Shown here: piece by piece, positions 48,792 to 59,471 of the stretch
Position numbering within the stretch: position 1 is the first letter of the stretch
Layout of the letters: each line of letters starts with the position of its first letter
Assembly (NCBI GenBank): GCA_039621445.1
Contig: CP154957.1
Location: forward strand, 4,334,504-4,398,503
DNA: 64,000 nucleotides
DNA from: Euglena gracilis
Taxonomy: Eukaryota > Euglenida > Euglenophyceae > Euglenales
Direction: 5' to 3'
Translations under genes and position numbers: made by a program
Notes under the pieces: generated by a model
Told to the model about the DNA's origin: nothing
Databases searched by the model: none
What the model saw: only the letters and a program-made list of their open reading frames with translations

Positions 48792-48858
48792 GCACTGATG
48801 AGGCATGATTTATTGTGGAAGAAATGGGACACGGTCACACAATTGCCACCTGCTAAGG
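48792..48858 (+). CDS. Exon of block 3
   Basis: Acceptor TTTTTCTGTGTGTGCTGCAG|G, donor AAGG|GTTTGC, phase 0 to phase 1: ALMRHDLLWKKWDTVTQLPP then AK. It joins 47952 in frame. The product is basic and Trp-rich. No domain is recognised. Confidence 0.5.
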
Positions 48859-49194
48859 GTTTGCCAATGCAGTAAGCGAGGAGATCGATGAGTTTTTTTT
48901 CTTTGCGCAATGCGTCTATCTCAGTTCAGAGAATTTTTTAACTCAAATATGACGGGAAAAAACTGCATGTATTTCTATGTTGAGTGCCATTTGTTTATAA
49001 TGGTGGAGGATTTCAAGTCACCCAGATCTCCATAACGTCATTTATTGCAGATAATTTTGTCGATATTTTCTGTTTCAACCTAATATTCTGTTTTTCTCCA
49101 CATGCATCATTGCTCAGTAATTTGCGTTGTTCGATCTTTTTTGCTTAAAGATAATCGCATTTGCTGGCCGACGTTGTGAACCCCCCGCACATTT

Positions 49195-49575
49195 TTAAGG
49201 ACCTTCTTTGGACCCCGAAGGGGTGTGCACTTATTAGGACACTGTGCATTTGTTAGGGCAAAGCACAAAATAAGTTTCCACCACTCTTTTTCAGTTTTTC
49301 CCCTTACAATGCGTCAAGTGATTATGTGTCAAATTTGGGCTCGGACAATAGAAGTATGGCATGAGGAGGACAGTTCTCAAAGTCAGAGGGCCTTGAACAC
49401 AATTGTGCGTGCTTTCTGACCGAGATGTAGCAGCGTTCGGTGGTGCACACCTTTTATGGGGGTAGGTTCGGACCTTTGGGACACTTATGAGGGCACTGCG
49501 CATATGTATATGTATATGTATATGTTTATGTTTATGTATAGGGCACTGCGCTTTATGGGGGGGTGTACAAGTCAT
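49195..49575. mobile_element. GTGCGCAGTGCCCTAATAAG-type repeat (copy 1)
   Basis: Shares GCACAATTGTGTTC-like, CCCAAATTTGACAC and ATAATCACTTGACGCATT stretches, in reverse complement, with 61815-62205. Both are bounded by words meaning ...TTAGGGCACTGCGCAC. The right part carries a small TATATG insert at 49503. Partial relatives are at 39130-39310. Confidence 0.6.
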
Positions 49576-49848
49576 TGAGCAATCGTGTGAGCCCAGTGCA
49601 GCGGTGGCACGTCTACCACCTGGAGATGCAGAACTCATCCATTGTTGGCCTCCGGCCCACTGTCAGGCGAGACGTGTGAAATGCCTTTTTCTTGCACTGC
49701 AAGGAAAAAATGAACAGTGAAGAAGTTGTGCATCTTTTTATTCTAATATATTTTGTGTTTGTTTGTTTTTCCCCCCTGTTTGATACCCCTGGATTGGCCG
49801 TTCAATGATTTGCTCCGCTGTTCTGATGTTCTGATTGTGCTTTTCTAG

Positions 49849-49895
49849 GTTCGCAGCTTCATTACAGAAGGCGAGCATTTGCGTCTCCCAGGGAC
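49849..49895 (+). CDS. Candidate short exon of block 3
   Basis: A good acceptor (GATTGTGCTTTTCTAG|G) and donor GAC|GTATAG. Phase 1 entry, matching the previous exon's exit, gives SQLHYRRRAFASPRD and leaves in phase 0 for 51106. Read in phase 0 it gives VRSFITEGEHLRLPGTYR with a GC donor, which is also plausible. Confidence 0.42.
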
Positions 49896-51105
49896 GTATA
49901 GGCTGTACTGAAAGAGTACCAACATCCAACCATAACATAACATAACCACTGGGTGTCATTTCTTTCTTAAACCACTGCCAGGTCAAGCAGTTTAAGGCTG
50001 CATGATGAAACACCCCAACCTTGCAAACATTAATTCGCTTGCACAGCTCCTGGATCGTTTTTAGGTGCCAAATCACACATCTTCACAGAATTTGAAATAC
50101 CTCAATGGATTATCATGCATTATTATGTATTGAGGCAGTTCGAAAGCAAAAGGTCTATTATCTTAACTGCACCTGTGCACCTGGATGGGGTTTTTGTGAA
50201 TATTTCTCATTTCTTGTAGTTTTTGTGCATAAGGTTGGAGTTGGGGCTATCTAAATCCCAACAGCTGAACCTAAACCCAAACCCCAACCGCCTAAACCTT
50301 CTCCTAATAAACACAATGTGCTGGGTGGGTAGAGCGATGAGGCATATGGGGGTATGAGATCTTGGTCAAATTTCAACATCCACGCTTTTTTTGATTTGTT
50401 TTCAAAATCGTTTTTGTGATCAAAGCAAACTCTGATTTTCCCCAGCACATTGTCATTTCACAGCATGGAATGAAATTTTCCCAAAGATCGAAGATGGATG
50501 ATAGATAGATGGACAGATTGATGGATGGCATGATAAATAATACATGCAGGATTGCGTTTGTCAGGACATCCCCCGGGAGAGCAAGAACAATTTGAAATAT
50601 GGTCTTTGCCCGACCATACAACGCAAAGGGCCGCCTGACCTTACCTAAATTATTAGGTGCAGTAGTTAAACTGCTAAGCCCAGCCTATCCGCAAAATTAC
50701 TGGGTCCCCTCGGGGGGGGGGGTGCAATTGTTTCGACCTGCCTGGTGTATTTCTGGAGCGATACATTGGAATTTTGCGGCATTGGAGGACTCTGTGGAAG
50801 AGGTGCTTTGGAAAGCTGCGACCGTTTGAACCACATAGGTCTTTTGTTTTGAATGTTTGTGAACATTTATGTGTGATTTTTTCAACTGGTGAGAACGTTA
50901 AATTCTCTCCGTGTATAGTTTGAGAAAATGACACGTATTTCAAACGCAATTACATAACAGATATGTGCACACGTATATTACATATAACGGCAGATAGACA
51001 GACAAGACAGACAGATGGACGGCCGGATGGGCAGGCGGACGGGCAAGCGGGGGGGGGGGGGGCAGGGGTGGCGGTAGATGGACAGACAGACGGTCCTGTT
51101 CCCAG

Positions 51106-51184
51106 CTTTTCTACGAGGATTGCATAGTGGACAAGTTGTTGACCGAACTGGTGTTCGTGATGGAGAGGGTCAACGCCATTGAAG
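51106..51184 (+). CDS. Exon of block 3
   Basis: Acceptor GTCCTGTTCCCAG, donor GAAG|GTCGGC, phase 0 to phase 1: LFYEDCIVDKLLTELVFVME then RVNAIE. The final G plus the CC that opens the next exon make an alanine codon. Acidic and hydrophobic, probably helical. Confidence 0.62.
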
Positions 51185-51824
51185 GTCGGCATATTTGCTT
51201 TGGCTTCGGTACACGATCGGGGGTTTTCTTATTATGCCAGAGGAAATGTCTCCGGCAGCACCCAGCCAGGGCTGAGGACCCCTGGGGGGGGGGTTCCACT
51301 GAAGTAAAGTTCGGGCTAGCCACGGCAAAATAATTTAAGAAAAAATTACAAAAATTATATTTTTTTAAAAATTTTAATTTTAAATAAATAAAAATTATAC
51401 ATTTTTTTAAAGAAGGGGGTCAAAAACTGTCCCAAAATTGCAATTTGAATTTTTCACCTCCAAATTTTGGCGAAAAAATGCTTGTCTCTGTTTTCGAGGT
51501 ACCATCCAGGTCCAGCTGCCAACCAGGCCCCAGCACCTTTTTTCAGCCGGCCTGTGGGACCCCCTCCCCTCTGCGTGGTCTTTAAGAAAATCCCCGCACA
51601 CGATGGACACATTTTTGCCTCAAGAGGGCACCGCAAGAGACAAGTCAAACCCTCAGGGGGTTTGGGGATCCGATGGCAGCGCATTGGGCTAGCTGCAAGG
51701 TCGATGGACGGGAATCTGCCGAAATGCAGCTTTCAAACCCTTTTCATTTCTCAATCGAGTGACGGAGATCGGCCAGAGATGTGACTCCAGTCAGGTCGGT
51801 AGCCAGCCACCCCCATTGTTGCAG

Positions 51825-51880
51825 CCCTCGGCGACCCTGCCCTGTCAGAGGACGACTTCGCTGGGATCTTCTGGCGGCAG
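51825..51880 (+). CDS. Exon of block 3, GC donor
   Basis: From CCATTGTTGCAG, phase 1 entry: (A)LGDPALSEDDFAGIFWRQ. The donor that fits is CAG|GCAGGG, a GC donor, leaving in phase 0. It joins 51106 and 52509 in frame on both sides. LSEDDFAxIFxR resembles a helix-loop segment, but no family is assigned. Confidence 0.55.
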
Positions 51881-52508
51881 GCAGGGCTGCGGGGGGGGGG
51901 GGTTCAGGGATTTCATGCGAAGCCTTTCAGTTTGGTGGTCGGGTGGTTCCAGTTGGTGGGGTTGGGGGTTGACCCAAGTTCAACAACCCTAAAATGGTTG
52001 GTTAAAGCTCGAGAATGCTTTAAACAGAAGCTATCATCACAAGTAATTAACCCTCCCAAAAAAAATTTGACCTCCCCAAATAAGGCTCCCCCCGGGGCTG
52101 ATCGAGGAAAGTCCCAGAATAATCCCCCCCCACCTACAATGCGAAGCGTTGGGGGCGGTGGAAATTTTCCATGAAATGTTTGCAATAACCCCGATTTCTG
52201 ACACAAAAAAAGATGAAATTTCAAAGATTTTGGTTTTTGAAGTGCAAAAAAAATGGTAAAATGGTAAATGGTAATGGTAAAATGGTAAATTTGTAAATAT
52301 AAATTTGTGCCATGTTTTTTTGGGCCTGGGTCGGTTTCTAGCAACGGACCCATAATAAGACCCCGGCCTTTGGGGGGGTTTACAATCTAATTCGGACAGC
52401 TTTGAATTTGAGAGTTGAAAGCTGCTTCCCCAATTTGATGTTTGGCTGAGAGGGTTCATAATATTCTGGGGACATGGGCGCACCTCCTCACCAAGCATTC
52501 CCATTCAG

Positions 52509-52574
52509 CCCTGGCGGTGGGGCCTCCGCTACCCGGGAGGGGAGGGCTACCGCCACAGCATCACCTTCAAGCAG
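52509..52574 (+). CDS. Exon of block 3
   Basis: Twenty-two codons, phase 0 at both ends, from TTCCCATTCAG to CAG|GTGCGC: PWRWGLRYPGGEGYRHSITF then KQ. GC-rich third positions. It joins 51825 before and 53650 after in frame. Confidence 0.58.
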
Positions 52575-53649
52575 GTGCGCCCGGGCACCGACCAACGGAT
52601 TACTGGTCGCATCCCGTTAGGTTTGCTTGAGCTAATGTCAGGTGGGGAATACCCGCCTTTAGTGCCTTGGCCATGATTGCTTTTGGACGTTGAGGGTGGA
52701 AGGAAACGTCACGTGCATCCAGGTATGCAGGAGGTTCTAAAAAGCCGGACCTGGGGTTGGGCTGGGTCGGGTTGAACAATTAATAATGGTAACCCCCTCA
52801 TTTCAGGAACATGCGACCGACCCAGTGTCCCAAATCGTTTGCTTTTTTTTGGTGCTTGGTGAGAAAGGGCTGTAATTTCCTCCACTTCATGCGGGCAGAT
52901 GGAGGGTCGCGCAGGCAGATGGAGGGTCTGCGCCGATTCATGGATCCGATGCTAAAAAATTTTGGTGAGTTTTTGTCTATGGACAAATTTTGATTTCACA
53001 AGGAGGAAGACGCAAATGCATTTTTTCGATTTTTTTCTTATTTTTTGGTTTTCAATTTTGGCAACATTTGCAGTTTTTTTTTGTTCCCCCCCACTTTTTT
53101 TTCCAGCGCTTTCTTTCTCGGACTTTTTAATTTAATTTTTTTTAAAATTTCAATTTCAAAAAAATTTCATCTTTAAATTCTTCATTTTGGCCGTTATTTT
53201 TATTGGGGATGGTATATGGCTATGCGATACCTCTTACAAGCACTGCGATGCTGCAGCGCCAGCCCACGTTCTCTGGGGATTTTCCGTTATGAAAGTATGT
53301 TTTGATATGTTTTGGATTAGATTTGGGGAACATAGTCATTCTGAAAATATGCAACTAGTTGGCCAAAACATCCAAAACTGACAAAATTTTGACAACATAC
53401 TGGTCAAATGAAAAATCAAATAAAAAATGGGTTCTGCTGATGTGCATGTGCGATCGTTACTAGCCAGCTCTTGTCCCTGCCATACGTGGTATTGTGCCTT
53501 TTCTCTCTGTTTCTTGTGCACCTTGCCTGCCTCTGCATTCATCATTCATGTTGTCTGCAGTCAATGTATGTATGCATATACATATAAACATATAAACACG
53601 TTAGGGGAATGAAATAGTGGGGCACCCTAAAATTTTGTGGATTACCCAG

Positions 53650-53873
53650 TGGACCCCCCAGGGGTCCTTCAGCAATGGCCTGCCTGGGAAATGCAACTCG
53701 GCCAAGGACCTAAGAGGAACAATGCACAGTTCACAATTGTGGCAGGCCGTAGCCCTGGACCTGTTCGAGGGTAACCCGACGTACGTGTGGCAGGAGAAGA
53801 CTCCGGTGATCCCTCCACAAAGTGTGTCCATGGTGCCTCCCTGCCCGGCAAACCAGCCGCGCGTCGCACACAG
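53650..53873 (+). CDS. Longest exon of block 3
   Basis: Seventy-four codons plus two bases, from TTGTGGATTACCCAG to CACAG|GTTTAA, phase 0 to phase 2. It includes WTPQGSFSNGLPGKCNSAKD, LRGTMHSSQLWQAVALDLFE, GNPTYVWQEKTPVIPP and PCPANQPRVAHR. The composition is clearly protein-like. No domain is recognised. The small candidate at 53896 cannot follow directly because the gap is only 22 bp. Confidence 0.6.
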
Positions 53874-53895
53874 GTTTAACGTTTGAGATTTACAG

Positions 53896-53981
53896 CGAGC
53901 AAAAATGAATGTGAATGAAATACGTCCGAAGATATGCGTCTATCAATCCATTGCCAAAGGTGGCAATTGTGCTCACAAAGA
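53896..53981 (+). CDS. Candidate exon with half a CCCH-like finger
   Basis: Acceptor GAGATTTACAG, donor GA|GTGAAG. Phase 0 reading gives RAKMNVNEIRPKICVYQSIA then KGGNCAHK. KICxx...KGGxCAH is like the first half of CCCH fingers, with the rest expected in a later exon. Its phase-2 exit does not match the best frame at 54836. It may be an alternative exon or chance. Confidence 0.3.
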
Positions 53982-54835
53982 GTGAAGAATTACGGATCCA
54001 CAGGCAGGTGCACAAGTAATAAATCTCTCTTTATCTTATCTCTTTATCTTGTAGTCTCTTTACATTTTTATACATCTTTCTCCCTATATCTCTTTATAAT
54101 TTCAATTTTTTCCATTTTTGCGTTCTTCAACCCTGGAAAAAAATTCATTGTGTCGAATTGAAAGTCAGGAGTATAGCCCCTCCAAAAAAGAGAAATGCCA
54201 CAAAAAATTCAAGCAAAGGAGAGAGCAAGAATATGTGTTGCGAAAGTCATGGTGGGTTTTATTGGATAATTATCAATTTAAAGCTCTTTATCTGGATGCT
54301 TTCCCATGTGGCCCTGATTTCATCGTCCATGGTTCTGCACACTCCAGCCTGCAGGGGGGAGTGGGTACACATTGCGTTTTTTGGCACCGATTTTTCGAGT
54401 TCTGCGAAACGGTTTCAATTTCGTCCGAAAAAGAAACAATTTTTTCCCTGAGGCCAAGTTTTATGTCACATTTTTATTGTTTTCGGATTATTGTATTTTT
54501 TTTGTTTTTTTTTTTTTTTTTTGTGTTTGTTTTTTTTGTTGTGTCGGAGGAAAAGACAGAGGCAAAAAACGCAAGGGTAAGAAGGAGATCGCAAGAGGAG
54601 AAATGCGGGAGACTACGAGGGTAAGGAAAAGAGGAGGACGATAAAGAAGAGGGATAAAAGCGTTTTGTGTGTTTCCCCATTTTTGTGTGCCCGTTTTTGG
54701 AGGAACCATTTTGTTTCCCCCCCATTGGCCAGCGATCCAAACCGACTTGCCCTTCCCCTGCAATGTTATTTGGAGGCTTGGTAACCTGAGGGCCCGATGA
54801 TAAGTTTTGATGATAGGTTCATTCTCCCTTCACAG

Positions 54836-54891
54836 ATGTGTTGCCCGATCCATTGCCTGCCATTACCGTCGAGGAGGTGGCTGCTATCGGA
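54836..54891 (+). CDS. Exon of block 3
   Basis: A strong acceptor (TTCATTCTCCCTTCACAG) and donor GGA|GTTTCT. Phase 1 entry gives VLPDPLPAITVEEVAAIG, phase 0 exit into the exon at 55169. The entry phase does not match 53873, so an exon is probably missing between them. Confidence 0.52.
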
Positions 54892-55153
54892 GTTTCTTTT
54901 CAGGAAGGGCTTCTGTGTATAAACTTGAATGGAATGTGTGGTCCTTGTGAACATTGACGTAATGTGCATACAACATCTGTGCAGACAAAGCACGGCGTAT
55001 CTACCATGCTGCTTGTGGAGTATCATGAGTTGATCGCAAGCAAGTGCAATTGATTTCAGTAGTGCAGCCATGTGCCATGTGCATCCGTTGAATTCAAACG
55101 CCCAAGGTCACAAACTGTAGACGTGTAGTGCACGACCCCTCCGCTCTGAGAAG

Positions 55154-55234
55154 GGACTCCCTCGCAAGGAGGTGCAGGAACGTTTGAAGGAGCGGCAACG
55201 GGCGGCACGGATCGCAGCCGACCTGATGAAGCAG
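55154..55234 (+). CDS. Charged helical exon of block 3
   Basis: Ends at donor CAG|GTGTGG. It starts after either GAG AAG (55154) or CGCAAG (55169), same frame. Reads (GLPRK)EVQERLKERQRAARIAADLM then KQ, phase 0 at both ends. Alternating charge suggests a single long helix or coiled coil. It joins 54836 and 55817 in frame. Confidence 0.6.
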
Positions 55235-55816
55235 GTGTGGCCACCGCGGGGCTGTTCTTTTGGCAATCTTTTCTAACACACACCCTCACACACATGCCCA
55301 CCCCCCCTTTTGTTAGCACCTTGCACAACCCAACCTTGTATGAGAGAAGGATGTGGATGGAGTGTTATTATATCCTCCCAAGAAAGCAAGTCAAATAATG
55401 AGACACAGTTGTTGACATTATCTTTTGCATTTCCCCCATCTTGTTATCGGGGCATTATTTTCATACTGAGAGAATTATCTCTTCTGGAAAGATTCCGCTG
55501 CATGTTTTTGAGGCCATCTTTTGCTTATAACACTGTGCCTCGAATCGGTTTGGCGGGCAGAAGCACAACCCAGAACAGCACCCTTGTTTGTCACCAACCA
55601 ATTACCGGCATAATTGCATATTGAATTCGTAATGCTAGTCTTTTGTGTTTTTTTTTGTAGTCCGCTTTTGATAAAGCCAATTTGTTCTCCCGTGCTCCAC
55701 CTCCCAATCCCTCTTTCCGCAGTCACAGCAAATTCACAACAGCTTTTGCCAGAAACCAACTCCAAGGAGGGACGCCTTAAAAAAAAAACCTTTTTCATGG
55801 ATGGATTGCCTTTCAG

Positions 55817-55901
55817 GGCTGCGAGGTCTGCCAGAGCGTGTACATTGCTTGGGTCGCCCTTGGTGCGCGAGAGGGGTGCGACGCCATTGTCGTGTGTGAA
55901 G
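55817..55901 (+). CDS. Exon with first half of a CxxC...CxxC site
   Basis: Acceptor GATTGCCTTTCAG|G, donor GAAG|GTCTGC, phase 0 to phase 1: GCEVCQSVYIAWVALGAREG then CDAIVVCE. Joined to the next exon the sequence becomes CEVC...VVCEDC, two CxxC pairs 22 residues apart, as in treble-clef or RING-like zinc fingers. An earlier donor T|GTGAAG is possible. The zinc site is inference from spacing. Confidence 0.55.
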
Positions 55902-56978
55902 GTCTGCACCAATCTATCCTGAATTATGTAATTGCATAGGCATTTGGGTTATTCCTATGTAATTATAATATTATTATATGTTAATTATAATATATATTCC
56001 TATGTAACTAGTATCCTATGTAATGACAGGCCTCAGGGAATAATTGGGGGGGGATTTTTTTTTGGTTGGCTGGACCTCACCCCTAGGAGAGAGACAGTGT
56101 TTGACAAAACTTTTGTAATTTGGGGTGGACGAAATTCTGACCCCGAAATGCTTCGTATCTACGTTAAGAACCATTAAATGTATTCAATTTTTTTTGTCTC
56201 AGAAACATGCAATTTATTGCTTTTGTTCCATTTGCATTTGGAATGGATTAGAGAACATGTAAAGAATGCATAAAAATGTGGTTCCAACTCCCAGGAATGC
56301 GTATTTCATGGCGGCAATGAGAAAACGGTTGGTAATTGGAATATTATTTGGGTGGCCGAAGTTGGGTGGGTCCCAGGGGGGGGGGGCTTAGTGCAACTAA
56401 GGGGGGGCAATAGTATTTGGGGGGAGGAGGGTGGTAATATGACAGGAATCCCTCATGTGTCATGGTAGTGGGACCAGTGCCTCCCTTAAAGACCCCCATT
56501 CCGCTCCAGGATGAACGGGGTTGAAAGTTAAAAAGGTGAAAACACATTTTTTTGACATTTTGGGTGAATGGGCAGGAATTTTTCCCCCAAATTCGACCCA
56601 TTTTTTTGCCAAATATGGCCATTTCTTGGCTTTTTCCTGCGGAGTTTTCATTTGATGTGCTGGGACGAGAAAATTTTGCTTAAGAACCGCTGGGGTAGGG
56701 GTTAGGAATGGGGTTAAGGGATTTTAGGGCCAAATTTTGCCAAATTCGGTAAATTTCAGCCAATAAATTGATTAAAATTAGGTAATAATAATTTTGGCAA
56801 AATTATTGCCGAAATTATATTCTTGTCTTTCCAATGATCCCTTTTTTTATCCTTTGGCATCCGGAAAACCACCCCCAAAGACTGGTGAATCAGAAGGTCC
56901 CCGGTACACCCCCCCCCCCGGATGCAGGAATGGTGTCTCATGTTTCTGAGACCCATTCCACACCATCATCCTCTTGAC

Positions 56979-57299
56979 CATACCATTGCTTAAGGTGTGT
57001 CCGACCCCACTCCCCCCCCCTGGGGGGGGTGACTGGCTGGTTTTTCGGAGAGGATTGACTGGTATTTGGCTCCAGATCCCCCCTGATTGGCTGAAACTGG
57101 CCAAAGGCGCCAGAAATTTTTTTGGGATATTGAGCAAAATGCTTTGATGCCATATTGGCCGAGTGGCCACTCGGCCAAAAAATGGGGGGGGGGTAGGAAG
57201 TGGGTGACTGGTTTTTGAAAAGTAACTGATTGGTGTTTCGAAAGTGGAAAGTGACCCCCTCCCCTCAGCGGGGGGGGGGGGGTGGCCAGCAATGATATG
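56979..57299. mobile_element. hAT-like element, ACCATTGCTTAAGG type
   Basis: Starts CATACCATTGCTTAAGG and ends CCAGCAATGATATG. Flanks CTCTTGAC (56971-56978) and CTCTTGGC (57300-57307) match 7 of 8. The interior shows GTGACTGGCTGG, TTGACTGGT and C/G runs, as in 6395-6740. Confidence 0.75.
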
Positions 57300-57629
57300 C
57301 TCTTGGCCCCTTCCAGTTGTGAGGCTGCATCTTTTGTGTGTGAATGTGTGTGCAAATAACCGTATGGATGTATATTTTCATTTGTAGAAATCTATACAAA
57401 TGTTTGTATGGACTGCATGTCTGTGTGTATGGATGTATGTATGCCAATATACACCGACGTTCATCGTTGTCCATCAATGGTGTCTCGCCGTGGTTGGTTG
57501 TTAGGTTATCGGTGTTTTTTTCCCTGTAAGTTTTCCTTTTGTTTCCAGCTCCCCAGATTGCACAATAGTTAAATGATGGCTCAATTTTTTTCACTTTGGC
57601 TTGATTTATTTTGTTGTTTTTCCCTGCAG

Positions 57630-57700
57630 ATTGCCTTAGCACGTACAAGACCTCCCCTGCTGTATACAAGTTGTACAAGTGGTTTCAGATTTCAGAGTTA
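57630..57700 (+). CDS. Exon with second half of the CxxC...CxxC site
   Basis: Excellent acceptor TTGTTGTTTTTCCCTGCAG. Phase 1 entry with the G from 55901 gives (ED)CLSTYKTSPAVYKLYKWFQI then SEL. The frame is open to a stop at 57721. The donor is uncertain: TTA|GTGGAT at 57701 is used here; TACAA|GTGGTT or GCT|GTATAC are alternatives. Confidence 0.55.
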
Positions 57701-57964
57701 GTGGATGAAAATTTAGCTTTCTGACCCTCACTCTTTTTTTCTGTCCAGCTTCTCGCATTGAGTATTGTTTTGCACTGCAGTTTGCATGCTCATGAGCAAA
57801 TGCTTTGTATCTGGATGGGTTCGATGATGCAGTTTTCAATTCTCGGAAATTGGTCCTGGGAGTGTCTTTTGACCGAAGGTTACTAACGCCAGTTTTGTCG
57901 TGAACACGCCGGCCCTAAAATGCCGCTGTTGGGAAAGGGGTTGGGAGAATGAAAAATCAAGCGG

Positions 57965-58153
57965 TTGGGCGAAGCAAATGACACCACAGTGCTTCAAAAC
58001 GTGAGAGAGCTGCACAAATATCTATTCACATGGATTAATGAGAATAAATTGAATGTGATTAAGATAACAGTGGCCAATCATTCCTTCAAAAGATGCTGTT
58101 TTCCATTACAATTCATTTTAAAGAAAATGGTGGTGAAAGCAACAGGGGCTTGA
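57965..58153 (+). pseudogene. LINE-type reverse transcriptase fragment
   Basis: Reads GEANDTTVLQNVRELHKYLF, TWINENKLNVIKITVA. This is the layout of non-LTR reverse transcriptase around the catalytic box: (Y/F)ADDTTL...L...L..WxxxNxLxLNxxKT. Here FADD has become EAND, losing one catalytic aspartate, and the KT motif is altered to KI. Only about 60 codons remain and no endonuclease is near. A dead fragment inside an intron. Confidence 0.58.
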
Positions 58154-58369
58154 AATTGCAGCGTGCTGGCACAAGTCAAAGTCCTCTTGGCTTTCGCGTT
58201 CTCGCACCCTCCGCAACGCATATTGATGCCCCCATGGTTGTCAAACGGAAATCCGCCCAACGCTGTTTGCAGTCACATCACACGCCCCTCCATCCACCCC
58301 ATCAGCCTCCATATGGCGTGCGACTCTGGGCCATGTGATGGCTGACGACGGCGATGCGCTGGCCCCCAG

Positions 58370-58450
58370 CCGGACATGCAGCACCGCGGCGTCCACCCTG
58401 TCTGAGCTGCGGCCATGGTGGCCACGCTGTGGATCAGACCTTCTGTGAAA
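58370..58450 (+). CDS. Candidate exon with a CGHGGH-type zinc motif
   Basis: From CTGGCCCCCAG, phase 1 entry, to A|GTCTGT, phase 1 exit: GHAAPRRPPCLSCGHGGHAV then DQTFCE. CxxCGHGGHA resembles the C-terminal zinc site of the WDR24/WDR59/Mios (GATOR2) proteins, but there are no WD repeats in the window and the WF motif is missing. It may be an unrelated zinc knuckle. All three frames are short here, so the call is tentative. Confidence 0.38.
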
Positions 58451-58502
58451 GTCTGTCCTTTTATTTATTTATTATTTTTTGTTGGGCATGCCCCCCCCCC
58501 AG

Positions 58503-58603
58503 TAGAATCGCGAGTGCGCTGGTGGCGGACTGCCGCTTTCGGCGGCAGGCGGTGCGCTTCTATTTGGACCCTGCTCTTTCCGCCCCGCGCTTCTGGTGGG
58601 GGG
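58503..58603 (+). CDS. Exon of block 3
   Basis: Acceptor C-run then CAG, consensus donor GGG|GTACGT. The favoured frame reads RIASALVADCRFRRQAVRFY then LDPALSAPRFWWG. A second frame, phase 1 at entry, is open right through into the polyQ/polyH frame after 58614. The frame choice is by composition only. Confidence 0.45.
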
Positions 58604-58613
58604 GTACGTGCCT

Positions 58614-59071
58614 TCGTGGCTCAAAAAGATCTGCCTCGTGATTTCTGGACGGATTTGAGGCCGACACCCCAGAACCACGGGGACACTTCCTCCGCCGAGC
58701 TTCGGATGGTGTCATTCCCCTGGCGGGTCTGGCTGGGACACCCCCACCAGGGTCGCCTGCACACGGCATCCCTCTGGGGTCGGTGGGAAAAGCCCTGTCC
58801 TCCACCCCCCAAGCTGCTCCCCAAGCTGTCACCTGCTGGGCCGTCGAGCTCCCCGCAGCTCTTTGCACTCGAGTCCAAGGGACGTGTTGCCACACCTTCT
58901 GGCCAGGGACAACATCAGAAGTTCCTCCCCGGAGCTGGGTGTCAAATAGAGCGATCAGGTCAACGTTTTGCCAAGGGAATATTTTTACACCCAACAACAC
59001 AGCAACAGCAGCAGCTGCACCACCACCACCACCACCACCACCACCACCATGAAACAGAGAATTTTTTTTAA
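58614..59071 (+). other. Open frame ending in polyGln and polyHis
   Basis: About 150 codons without a stop. Includes QKDLPRDFWTDLRPTPQNHG, SAELRMVSFPWRVWLGHPH and a C-terminal run of five Q and eleven H (58996-59050). The amino-acid mix is protein-like, but the CAG/CAC run is also a simple repeat, and no splice acceptor is evident. It could be a retained-intron extension of the exon at 58503. Confidence 0.25.
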
Positions 59072-59339
59072 GTGTGGTGACCCAGAGGGGGGGAGGGGTG
59101 AGCAGGACCGGTCCCAACCCCCCTCCAGAGGTCGGGTACCTCCGGATGTTTTCTTCTGTTTTCGACCCGATGTGCCGCCGCCCCCGTCCCCCCAGGGGGC
59201 CTGGACCCCCTCCCCTGGTCCATAAAAAAACAACTTAAATATGTAAATTGTAATTAAATATAAATAAATTATTTACATTTATTTACATTTAAATATAAAT
59301 TAAATTCAAATATAAACAAATAAATAAACAACTCTGGAG

Positions 59340-59471
59340 GTGGGGGCACCGGGGTTTGAAGCGGCGCCATGCGCGCAGTGGCTCCAGGAGCAGCGCACCA
59401 CAGAAGCGGCTCCGCCAAAGCGGCCCTCCTCCAAGCTGGAGGAGGCAAAGCCACCGCGCCCAGCGTCCTGA
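59340..59471 (+). CDS. Candidate terminal exon
   Basis: Open from GAG|GTG to a TGA, 43 codons: VGAPGFEAAPCAQWLQEQRT, TEAAPPKRPSSKLEEAKPPR, PAS. Composition is coding-like. The acceptor follows an AT-rich tract with no pyrimidine run, and a second frame is open across the same bases. Low confidence. Confidence 0.22.
   Translation: MGAPGFEAAPCAQWLQEQRTTEAAPPKRPSSKLEEAKPPRPAS

Noticed and set aside
50759-50802. Possible exon AIHWNFAALEDSVEE
   Set aside because: Composition is coding-like, but its phase-1 entry does not fit the neighbours at 49849 and 51106, and the acceptor is weak.
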